A stretch of 64,000 nucleotides of DNA from Argentina anserina. Lineage: Eukaryota > Streptophyta > Magnoliopsida > Rosales > Rosaceae. The stretch is taken from positions 8,265,001 to 8,329,000 of the forward strand of contig NC_065874.1 in the NCBI RefSeq assembly GCF_933775445.1, written 5' to 3'. The notes under the pieces were generated by a model, which was given only the letters and a program-made list of their open reading frames with translations, was not told the origin of the DNA and searched no databases. Below are positions 11,801-22,838 of the stretch, in pieces. How positions within the stretch are numbered: the first letter of the stretch is position 1; the number at the start of each line of letters is the position of its first letter. The position numbers and the translations under genes were made by a program.

Positions 11801-14800
11801 CCTGAAGAATGGAAGACACATAATGTATGTTCACACAGGAAGAAGAACAATACAAAGCACCAACAAAAAAAAACACACAAATAGTATAAGGGACCAACCA
11901 TGACAACAAGAAGATATCTAACATGCAAAAATACCTAGCTGCTTATCTAAATGTCAGAAGTATAAATGAAACAACAAAAACAGAGGCAACCAAGATTGTC
12001 TCTCTTTTTTTTTTTGTTTTTTTTTTCAAATTAATTACATGTGTAATTTGTTTTTTTCAATTGCAGCATTCTCGCCATTCAGCATTTACACCAATAAAAT
12101 GCATAATGATGGTCATATAAAAATTCACTGTATGGGTAAACAGGACACCCCAACACTTACTTTCCCAAAGTCGACATCTTTTGCAAGTTTTTTACCCACG
12201 CTGTGCACTTTAAAAATTTGCACTCGTTGCTTTGCATCAGGCAAACCAATGTACAGACGACGGTCAATACGTCCAGATCGAACAAATTCAAGGTCTAATT
12301 CATCAGGCCTGTTGGTGGCACAGATAAATATCACAGCTTGTCTGAGAGAGAAGCGATCAACGCCAGTTTTTTCCTTCCTGTACATGGGCAATTACCATAC
12401 GAAAATTATTATTTAAGCAAAATGAAAAGTTAGCACCCAGCAATTATCAAGATTTGTCAATCAGATAACCGCATTATAACAGTAAGAAAGTGATAATCAT
12501 TAAAGTATCATGCAAAAGAACAGAAGGGTTTGAATTGGATCTTAATATATAAAGTTTTTGACCAACAAACCTGGATTAAAGTTCAATCGTGAATAAATAA
12601 AAATATAGGTTGTTAATTAGTAGAACTCGAAAAATTTCATTTGGTAGCCACATCAATACAAGGCAAAAGAGAGACAAAAAGGATATGACTGAATAATAAA
12701 TAGCACCAGCTAAGATGCTTTAACTGGAGCATTCAAAATGAAGTCTTTGATAGGGACTTTTCCTCTTTCCCATAAAACAAATTATAGGCTAAAATAATCT
12801 AACCGCAAAGTCACAACTGTGTCAGTATTGTTTTAATAAGAGCAAAAATAGGCGTCTTAAATATACACTTACTCCCCATCGAGCTGTGCAATCAAAGCCT
12901 CAAATGTTGCTCTTCTTCTAGGATCCTGTCTTGCATGCCTTCCAGCTATAGCATCGATTTCATCCACAAATACAAAGCAAGGAGCCTGAGCAATGGACAG
13001 TGAATCACAATGTTTTGTATTAGTAAGTTCATGGTTTGGCAGCCTGATGTCAAGGACTTATAACTACCAGACGTAGACAACGTGACTTGTACCATGACAA
13101 GCAGCAACTTATCTCCTGGGACGAATGCCTAATCAAGTAAGTAATCCATTACAACATATCTATAAATTAGAATGGGAGGAATGCTTACATTTCTCCTTGC
13201 AATAGAAAACATCTCATTGATTTTTGCAGCACCACTTTTTTCACTATCAGTGAACTCAGCACCCGAAGCGAAAACAAAGGGCAACCCGCTTTCCTTTGCA
13301 AGTGTCCTTGCAAAAAGGGTTTTGCCAGTTCCAGGAGGCCCAGACAGAAGAACACCCTAAAATGCACAGTGATGAAAAGTTTCAGTTTCAGTTTCAGTAA
13401 TTTAAAAGGCCAAACTCAAGCAGAACTCATGAGACAAGAAAAAATTACCCTGACAAACTTCACATCCCTTTCATAGTATTGCATTGGATTTCCCATATAA
13501 ATCATCAGCTCATCAAGAAGATCCCAAACATCGCCTCCTAACACAACTTCCTTGGACATGGATTTTGTTTCCCCTACATCTCCGACAGGCTGATGGAAGA
13601 AAATGTGCATTGGGAGATCAATATTATAGATGACAGGAAGATAATAAGAGACAATATGGTTGGAAATAAAAAGTTACCAGGATAAAATTCTCTGCATATG
13701 CCATATCAAAAAGTTGATTGTTCTTTTTGTAGAGGAAACGCTTAGAAGTAATGTGCAAAAGCATCACAGACTCCCGTATTAGCCAGAGAATGAGTAACCC
13801 AGGCACAAATGCAATCACAACCTTCATAAAGTAGTGGATCTGGCGTTTCTGAAGAAGATCAATTTCAGCTCCAGAACTTGAGATATTCTCAAACAGATAT
13901 GGATCAAGGGGGATATCAACCTACAGAATACGGAATTCATTTAGCATCCTTCAGTCAAACATAAGACGGGTCTGTCAAAAAGTTGAGTAAAAAAACTTAC
14001 AACATATTCTAATGGAAAACCTTCTTTCATAGTAACATATACTCTTTTTAGGTCTTCTGTGAATACAACAGCAGCAACCTGTCAAAAACAAACCACAGCA
14101 TCAGACACTGCCTACACGAACCTATGCACTTTTAGCCAAAAATGGAGAAAAGAAAGCCTCTTAGATACAAGATCCATTCTGCTTCAGTCGGACATGTTAA
14201 CCATTGACATGACCAGCATCAAAGGAACCACCAAGAGAGATATAAAGTATGCAAAATTCACATGCAATTGCAAAATGAGAGATGTACAGCACCATATTTA
14301 TGTATCTACTAATTTAAATTACTGCAGAGAGACGGAACGCTGTCATGATCACATCTCATTGCATAACATACAGTGTACAGTACCATATCTATTAGTTATA
14401 GCTATGTTACCTCAGAGCTGTCAAGCTTTTGAAGAAAGTATGTATAAGGAAGTTTAGGACGATAAAGCCACCATCTTTTAGCTATCCATAACGCCCTTGT
14501 TCCTTGTGTCTCTGTTTGCTTCTCCACTACATCTTTGCGGAGACTGTTTTCAACCTCTTTCATGTCAAATTCAACTACATACTTGGAATTTACAGAATCC
14601 AACTGCTGTATTAACTTTTCTTTTTGGAGGATTTCCTTCCATTTCTTAAGTCTTGCACGCCATGTTCCAGTATCCTCTTGAGATTGACCTGCAAATCAAA
14701 AACAAAGAAACAAAAAAATTGGGGCATAAGGTTAAGAGATACCATTACACACTTGATGATAGAATCCAAGATAAATCTCCGTGCAAACTTTACACAATAT

Positions 14801-16271
14801 TGTCTCTGTAATAACCATCAGTGAGTTACATTTATCTCTGAAGTTTCTAGAATGCAGATTCACACTTTACAGGAAGAGAAACTTAAATTGCCTAATTAAT
14901 GTGAGACCATTCCGTTGCTCATTTCTATTTAGGCAATGAACTGTTGAAAATCACAGCCTTTTTCCACTACCTATAATATAATGCCTACACATGCAATTTA
15001 GCTATTGCAATCATTCATACAACACTCCTGCGCAAGCTAATACCATTACAAGTATTGCCACATACATGTTAGTAGAATATCAAATGTTCACATTTCAAAA
15101 AAAATATATAATAAATATGCTAAGGAATCCACATTGCATCGACTTCATAAGACACTCATAAATTAAACTGTTCCCATGCAGGGTTAAAGTAAGGATGAAC
15201 TCAAAATAATTAACATAAGTTCAGAACAGAAACTAACCAGAAATTCCCAGGTCTTCTTTCAATTCCTTCTTTTCTTCTGGATTTAATTTCACATCACTAT
15301 CAATAAATTGTTTCACACTGTCCTGAGGCATCTCCAGTTCATCATCCCATGCATCCTCTCCCACATAAGAACTATCATGAACAAGAGTTCCATCAGGTCC
15401 TTCGATAAACTTCTTCATTCTCAGGCCTTTGGGTGTCGTCTTCCTCCACATACTCTTCTTCAGCCTGCAAAATAACACCAAAATATTAATCTACGCAGAA
15501 ATACAATGCATTTAAAGTGTAAAACGATAGACACGACATGTGGAATCAAATTACTTTCTAACATTACTAGGAGAAGGATCCGGAATCACTGCCTCCATAT
15601 AAGCCTCTGTCAACTCCTTCCTCAAACGATCACGGCTAGGAGCTCGAACTGCTACATATATTCTTCGACACGAAACTACAGCAACTAAAACATAGATAAC
15701 CAATGCAGCAAATCTCTTAGGTTCCCAGGTCTTCACATCCTGAAAACAACAAACAACAATGCATCACTTTAAATCATCAACCAACTGAAACTCACACACT
15801 CACTTCCCCCCACAACTTAATCAAAAACAAAAAAGACTCAACCTTTATAATAACTTCAACTACAATCAAACACACAAGAAACATTACCTTCCATTGTTCC
15901 CACTGATTCCACCTCACAAACTCGGGCACCAACTCGGTCCTAAACCGCTCCAACTCAGTCCCAGCTTGCCCCAAACACTCCCCCGCCTTCACATTCACCT
16001 CCTTCAAATCAAACCCGGTCTCCTTCTTCAATGAATCACCAAAACTGGACCAGAACTGCTCCGAGCCGCGGCGTATGGACCGAGTGAGCCTCCGAAAGGA
16101 AAACCCATCAGCCCCATTTGGGTCTGAGGAGGCTTTAACACGAAAGGTTGAATTTTTAGGGGGGAAATTGGGTCTTTGGGATGTGGGGAGTTTGAAGAGA
16201 AGGGTTTTGGGGGTGAATGGGGTTGAAGAACAGAGAAGTGGGTTTGGCTTGGAGGGGAGTTTCAGGTCCAT
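8807..16271 (-). CDS. FTSH12: FtsH-type zinc metalloprotease FTSH12, chloroplastic
   Basis: Nineteen minus-strand exons: 16271-15888, 15739-15555, 15464-15238, 14688-14411, 14078-14001, 13920-13678, 13589-13449, 13356-13189, 12985-12873, 12377-12161, 11801-11730, 11527-11408, 11313-11197, 11072-10896, 10534-10415, 10317-10243, 9712-9605, 9464-9384, 8884-8807; all phases agree and give about 993 residues (Arabidopsis FTSH12 about 1008). A Ser/Pro-rich plastid transit peptide is followed by two membrane helices (FAALVIYVLVAVV ~140; VVIAFVPGLLILWLI ~417-431), AAA domain with Walker A GPPGTGKT (~518) and Walker B FVFVDEID, and protease motif HEAGH (~753-757), which FtsHi paralogs lose. In Arabidopsis it sits in the inner envelope with FtsHi1/2/4/5 and Ycf2 as an ATP-driven protein import motor. 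The last exon ends APLHRC, like known FTSH12 C-termini. The aromatic pore-loop FVG of bacterial FtsH is not present. Confidence 0.93.
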
Positions 16272-16735
16272 TTTTGAGGTGTGGATAAGGGAATCAAGGA
16301 GATAGTATGGAGAAGAAGAAGTTCATTTCTGGGTTTTGGTGGGTGTTTTCGGGTTCACGAGTAGTAGAGTGGTTTTAGGAGTGTTTCCAAATTCTGGGGT
16401 TTGGGGTTTTATCCGTTATGTTAATTTAATTGTTTGCTAGAATCAGTGTTTCGGTCGTGGATCCGATAGTTACTTGCGTAATGTTTGAAGTTATGAACGG
16501 AAAAAGAAGAAAATAGTGAGAATTTTAATGATAGTGAAAATTTTATGTTAATTGAAACTAAAATTGATATACTTACTGAGGAAGAACTTAACGAGTCTAA
16601 CTATTTAAATGCATATAGTAGAAAAAGTTAAACTAACAAAATTTAACTATACAGATCGATAGTTTGAATTTTACTAAACTAACTAAAAATTTCCTTATTT
16701 TTAAGTTTTCATATAATTTTACTTAAAATTCAGCA
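16272..16735. other. FTSH12 upstream region
   Basis: AT-rich upstream region of FTSH12 containing its 5' UTR and promoter, then low-complexity sequence. I see no distinctive motif. Confidence 0.4.
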
Positions 16736-17648
16736 TATGAACAATAGTCTGAACTATTGCTCTACTAGGGTTTCTAGCGGCGGCAAGCAAATTTCCAAAA
16801 TCTATGGCTCCGGCCACAAAACTCCCTCTCCCCTGAGCTCTCCTTCCTCTGGTTATTGGGGTATGTTCTCTTTCTCTTCTTTTGGTTTCACTGAAGGGTT
16901 TTGTGGTTCGTATGCGAGCACATGGTTGTGGACTTGTGGCGGCGGCTTGACTCTTGCCTTGAAATCTCATTGGGTCGTTCCTATGGGGAGGTTTTTGACA
17001 GGGATTTGGGCGGTGTCGCTCTGGATCTTGCAGGTGGTATGGATAGGCTTGGCTTGTTGGTGTGGTGGTTTGGGCCCGAAAACTTGGTTGGTTTTGGTCT
17101 TGTTCCCGAATCAATGATTGATGGCTTCAGTCCTAGTTGGGGTTGTGATTTTAGTGAGTTAGTCGATAATGTTGGAGTCATTGTATGCCGACTTGTGGTG
17201 GTGACGGCTTCCGATATGGTTACAGGGGGTTCTCAAGCGGTGGTGGTGACGTCAACGAGTACTGGTCCTCGGCATATCTTGACCCTCCTAGGGTTGAATG
17301 TGATTGGGCTTTGGGCCTGTGTTAAGGCTAAATGGGTCAAATTTGTGTGGGCTTGGCTGAACTAGGTCTTTATGGCCCATAAGAGATTCTAGATTAGAAT
17401 CAAGAAGGGTGTGTCTTCTTTTACTTGTTTGGGTTATTTTTCTTTTCTTCTAAGTGGGAGATGCATGCGTTATTGAGCTTTAAACCGTCTAAGAAGGTGG
17501 ATTTACGTTTAATTGTCGGGTTCCTAGGTGCAACTAGGTATTTAGTAGTTGAGGGAGTAATTCTTTATGTCGGCCCTTAGGGATATTTTATTCATGTATT
17601 GTTCACTAAGCAAGCAATATATATTAACATCCTCATTCTAAAAAAAAC
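16736..17648 (+). mobile_element. possible retroposon relic with A-rich 3' end
   Basis: A stretch of markedly higher GC than its surroundings, with overlapping frames at 16737-17117 and 16901-17365 that carry no domain I know. Its 3' part runs into AT-rich sequence ending in an A run (17640-17647), as in non-LTR retroposons. I found no clear target duplication. The composition shift and A run are the only evidence, so this is tentative. Confidence 0.3.
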
Positions 17649-18125
17649 ATGCTTGTTCTTTATTCATTCTCTTGACTCTTCCGGCCTTCCCTCAACAATA
17701 AAAATCAACAAAAGTACATAACCCTAACAGATTAAAATGCCCAACAGCAACAAACAAACAAAATTAAAGAAAGTAGCAAATGAAAATCAAGTAATCAACT
17801 TAACCCAAACTCAAAATTAAAAGAACCAAATCCTAATTCCATCACCTCATTCTCCTGAGATTGCCAAACAGAAAAACAGATTTCCAAATCCTCAATTCAA
17901 TATAGGGAGCAGATTGAGACAGACGACGATGGTGTTGTGGTGGAGCATGGAGCTCAGTTTCAAGGCCCCAAGTGGAATAAGTCAATCTAATTTAAGGATT
18001 TGTTTCAAGAATTAAGACTTTAGTATTTGGAGTTGGGCAGTTAGGAATATGAAGAGAAATAATAAAATTTAGTTAATTGTTATTCTATGTGTGTGAAAGA
18101 GTTGAGTGTGAGTGAATGTAACTTA

Positions 18126-18127
<2 letters not shown>
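17649..18127. other. intergenic, no gene seen
   Basis: AT-rich spacer between the possible retroposon and the (AT)n tract. No supported feature. Confidence 0.4.

Positions 18128-18172
<45 letters not shown>
18128..18172. repeat. (AT)n microsatellite
   Basis: About 45 bases of uninterrupted AT dinucleotides, directly abutting the left end of the small inverted-repeat element. Likely length-polymorphic. Confidence 0.95.
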
Positions 18173-18174
<2 letters not shown>

Positions 18175-18177
18175 TTC

Positions 18178-18428
18178 GGGTGCGGACGTCCGCACCGTGT
18201 AGATTCCGTGATTCCGGCAACCCAACGCTCCTGTATGTACCAGTCGGAGCTGTAGCGCTAGTCTATGGCGGCCGAAATCTGGAAATTTTCAAAATATGCC
18301 CATAAATTTAAAATTTCCAGAAATTTCAAGATTATGGCACAGACAGGAGCGCTGGGAGGGGGGAGTGCGGCTGACACCTTCCATGTTGCCGTTGCGCACT
18401 GCCGGTCGCCGGCCGGACGTTCGCACCT
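18178..18428 (+). mobile_element. small terminal-inverted-repeat element, copy A
   Basis: About 250 bp, GC-rich, in AT-rich DNA. The left end GGTGCGGACGTCCG (from 18179) pairs with the right end CGGACGTTCGCACC (18414-18427) as an inverted repeat with one mismatch. The left end also includes a perfect 16-bp palindrome, GTGCGGACGTCCGCAC. The interior shares two segments with copy B, around CGCTCCTGTATGT and around CTGGGAGGGGGGAG, in the same orientation. It has no transposase coding capacity, so it is a non-autonomous DNA element (MITE-like). Target duplication is unclear because AT repeats flank both ends. Confidence 0.6.
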
Positions 18429-19711
18429 AAAATGGATTATATATATATAGTAAGGTTTGAAAAATCGATGTTTTCGCCGAAATATCGGTGATAATTTCGT
18501 TTTTGTCGCGTCCCGAAATTATCTTTACATACCAAGTTAATTTCATGCGATATCGTCGAAATTTCGGATATTGAGCGAAATATCGTGACCAAAGCTAAAG
18601 TATGCAGCCCACATTGGGCCAAATTTGTCAGTATTTCCATTAAATATTGGGCCCAATTCGTCAGATATTCCATTAAATGGGAACAAAACCAACCCTAAGG
18701 TGGTTCGAACTGTGGTTGTGAATGAGGTACACAGCCAACCAAGCCAATCATGCTGCAATAACTTTTATTACGTACTACTATATCTTTTGTATATATATGG
18801 AAACTAATGATGTTTTATACTTTTATTGTAACTATTAAATGTTTTTAAGTACTTTTATTTGAATATATAAATGTATATTAGTAACTTATTAAGATTATTT
18901 AGGTGTTGTAACACAGTAAATTAATTCACTTATAATTATACTAATATATCTATATCATGTACACATTTGAAGTAAGATGGATATAACTTGTTAAGACTAA
19001 AAAATGATAAGGTAGGACAAGGCCTAGAGCTAATAGCTGCCAATACTAGTCACCGCCTCAAACACGTTGATCCTCACCTAATTTTGTTTTGGCGAATTTT
19101 CCACATCCATAGAATCAATTAAACGGCGAAGAGTTTTGCAATGGTCCTGAACCAGGGTGATGTCTCTACTACACCAATTTGTTGTTCTATATGACTCATT
19201 TTAATATATATTACCATTTATGTTTCCAACTTCACCTTAAAATTAAAATTAAAACCAACGGGTTGTTGAGGGGAACTAAACCTATGTTCACCTCATTATA
19301 AGTTTAATGACTTAACCAACTCTATTAAGCCAACTTAGTACTATGTTATGACTATTCATAATATATATTCTCTCCCAGCAATAAAAATATATATTTAAAA
19401 TAAATATTTAAAATAGATTTTTAATAATTCTCGATAATTGTTTCACATTAAATTACTACAACTTACTATAGACTAATAGTTATATAATATTTTCTCATGA
19501 AATATAGTAGATAAATGATCAAATAAACATTTCTCAAACTATCATTCAAAATTTCTATGTTTTTATATAAATTTCCATCAATTTACTCCATTCTTTTTTG
19601 AAATCGATATTTTCCCGAAATTTCCGTCGAAATTTCTAATTTTCAGACCATCGATATTTCAATTCTCATTGATATTTTAGTCCTTGATATATACAAAGAT
19701 TCTCAACTACA
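18429..19711. other. AT-rich segment between the two TIR elements
   Basis: No gene. Both ends of this stretch (about 18455-18590 and 19600-19690) are dense in GAAATATCG and CGAAATTTCG type words, unlike the middle. This may be the remains of one further element, but no transposase frame is visible. Confidence 0.3.
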
Positions 19712-20020
19712 TACGTCCGTACGGTCTGCACCCTGTAGATTCGGCAATTCCGGCGACTAGCGGTGCGGAAGGTGTCGACCGCATTCCTCCCCATATGACG
19801 CTCCTGTATGTGCCAGCCGGAGCTACAGCGCCGGTCGAAATATCGAAATTTCAAGAATATGTGCACCGTTAAGAAATGTATAGATTTCGGTCGGCACTGC
19901 AGCTCCAACCGACACAGAAATGAGCACTGGGAGGGGGGAGCACGGCCAGCACCATCCGTGTTGTTGTTGCACGTTGCCGGAATCGCCAAATCTGCATGGT
20001 GCAGACCATGCAGACGTCTT
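19712..20020 (+). mobile_element. small terminal-inverted-repeat element, copy B
   Basis: About 310 bp, related to copy A. The left end ACGTCCGTACGGTCTGCACC (from 19714) is mirrored by the right end GGTGCAGACCATGCAGACGT (to 20017) with a few mismatches. It shares the interior CGCTCCTGTATGTGCCAG (about 19799) and CTGGGAGGGGGGAG (about 19927) words with copy A in the same order. An (AT)n run follows at 20041-20058. The termini differ from copy A, which suggests an old family with diverged subtypes. Confidence 0.55.
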
Positions 20021-22838
20021 CATCTAAGAAAAAAAAAAAATATATATATATATATATTACTAGTCTTTTTTTTGATTGGTCAAGCATCCCTTTATATAGG
20101 ATCTGCCTCTGCTCTATTCCTTATGTCAATCAGCCAATATGCTATTGCTAACTTCACTTCTTGCTTTAGTACACTGTGTGCCTACTAGGCTACTACCTGA
20201 CTACATTATCTTTATATCACCATTTCTTAAATGAACAGCTTAACATGTGGCAACTAAAAGTTGCAGACTTGCAGGGGAAGAATGAAACCCTCGGCTTATG
20301 CGGTGCAAGGGAATGAGTAGAAGGTGATCCTAGACCGGAAGCTACGTCCGATGATTTAGAGACAAGTCCGAGTATTTGACAAGTGATGACTTTGAATCTA
20401 TGTTAAATACGAAAGTATTTGTTTATTTTCTAGGCACGAAAGTTAAATAAAATTAGAATCACTTGTTACCACGGTTGTCATGAATGAAGTAATGAATGGA
20501 GTTTTGTGGATTCGTATGAGGGGAAGAAATTTGTTCAAATTCGTGCAAAATACTAATCCCATTTAGTTGGGAACTTCTACAAAGTTGTGTGGTTGGAGTG
20601 TGTTGATTATTTACAGAGGTATCGTCTTGGTGTTGCCCTTTATATTGGCATGCACATCAAATGTAGATGATGATACTTGCAGAGGTGTGCATGCGCCCTC
20701 TCGCCATCAAGTGCCATGGAAGCTTTGTAGTGAGCATCTTCATGAATCATGAATTCATGATCGATCGATGACCGTACTTTTTTCCACTGGCGTAGCTGTG
20801 GTCTTTGCAGATTCGGGTTTGTGAGTTTTTTCCGCTGGACAGAAGTCACGTACTCTTCGTCAACCACATCATTGAAACTTGACAGATGACAGATGTGATC
20901 TCATGCACATCAAATATTGCTTATCATTTCTGGCTGGCTTATTAAATAGCAAGGTCCGGTAGATTAGGTGACTTCAGATATTTAATAGTTTAGGTGCAAA
21001 ATAGTGGTTTCCACTTTCCAATAATGCTATTCTCTTTTTTGAAATGCTGCACATATGATTCAGTTGAGCTTACTTTTGTGAATAATGGAAGTTCTTTAGA
21101 TCAAATTAGTTGTATAGCTTTTGCACTTAGAGACATGAGGTTGATGAAAATGATCGAGGTTCCAACTTCAAAGATATATAAATATGCCAGTGAGGATTTC
21201 TGCTGGGCAGAAGAGGGAGGCAGCCAGGCAGGGAGCTTGGGTCAATGACAATCAAGTTGCTTTTGTATGCTTGCCAAAAAAGTCAGTTTCCAGCGGGGAG
21301 TGCTACAAAGCTACTCATTGCTGTTTAGCAAAATCTATTTCTTAAAGAATCTGAAAGTGTATGCAATTTGGATTCTGGGCCACATTGGCTAATGATCGAG
21401 GTCTATCAATAACTCTAATAATTGCAACCTTCAGACATAGTCCTCATCAGTGAAAGATTACATAATTTACATTTGAATCAAAAGAGCTAATCAGCAGTAG
21501 ATTGACCTTGGTTAGCTCTAGTTAATTCAGCTTCCACACATCACATAACCTTTATTATCATCTCAGCATATAGTCACATGCATTAACATAAACATGATAA
21601 CAAAGGTTAAGTAGCAGCTATTGCTAGGCATAGGATCTTGAATGTAATTAGTGATTTCATACGAATTGTGACTATGCAAAGCTAAACTTACAAATTGATC
21701 AACAATCATATGCAGTGGGAAGCTGCCTGGATATGCCTATGTACACAGGGACCAATACTGTTACTTCCATATGAAGTTACACAAGGCAGGAGATGAGGTA
21801 GAAAAAGTACAAATATACACAAACAAGTGCCTGAAAGCACTACACCAGCTAGTTAATTGCTTTACTTAGAAGCGAACCAAGCAAAACAGATGTGCACGTA
21901 TATATTGCATACAGCATTACAACCTATAGAATGTTTAACCAAATTGCCGATGCACAAAATTTAGATAAAAACCTTATTTGTTTTGTGATGGATGATTGAT
22001 TCAAAAGACAGAATGTCTCTGCACTCCGTATGTAGACTGTAGATAATACATATAGAAAAACTGTATATTGGTTCTATTTCATCTAATTAGATTTTGGTAT
22101 AATGACAAGTAATCTCATTCACGTACTTCCAACTATGTACTATTTTCCAACTCGTCCTATCTCCATTACGTACCTAACTTCACGTTGGTTTTGCACAAAT
22201 TAGATTTCAAATAGGCACAACAACTATCACACCATTCCACAAATTATAAACAATAAAAGAAAACGTAAATCGAGTTGGTTCCATCCCAAACATACTACTT
22301 TTCCATTTCTTCGGGCCTACTTTAGGTACTCACTGCTTAGGAATCAAAGATAGATAATCTCATCTCCGCACCTTCACAATCTCATATTGACATATTCTAT
22401 CCATCCATTTTCCACATGAATGCCATTTTGAGCAAAATGTTGGTGCACACATATTGTCACATTGTATCCATATGAAAACTTGAAGAATATCAGATAAGCA
22501 AAACACAGAGAAAAATCCAAGACCCGAAGCATAGGGGCGCGGATAAAAACAGCCACGACCCTTTTGGCATTTTCTCCCCTGGTTTTTGGTTTGGACTCAT
22601 TTTTGACTTCAAAGTTCAAACACAACAACAATGCTCTCTGCTCTGAAATTCAATTCAAAAGCTCTCACTCATTTCCTTTCAGGCTCTCTCTTCCTTTCTT
22701 CGAAACCTTTCGCTTTTAGTTGCAGTTAAGATCTGCCAAATACAGCACTACATTTCCCACCAGTTCACTTCAACCAAACCCCATTGCTCATTTTCACCTC
22801 ACCCCAAGCTCCCAAAGCTTGGACCTTTAGATCCGGCC
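20021..22838. other. long intergenic region upstream of SPK1
   Basis: Mostly AT-rich. The open frames (20567-20867, 20994-21248, 22374-22631) lack recognisable domains. The last 200 bp are CT-rich and probably form the SPK1 5' UTR and core promoter. Confidence 0.45.

Noticed and set aside
16901..17365. 154-codon open frame as a gene
   Set aside because: No recognised domain and two overlapping frames of similar length; kept only as part of a tentative retroposon relic.
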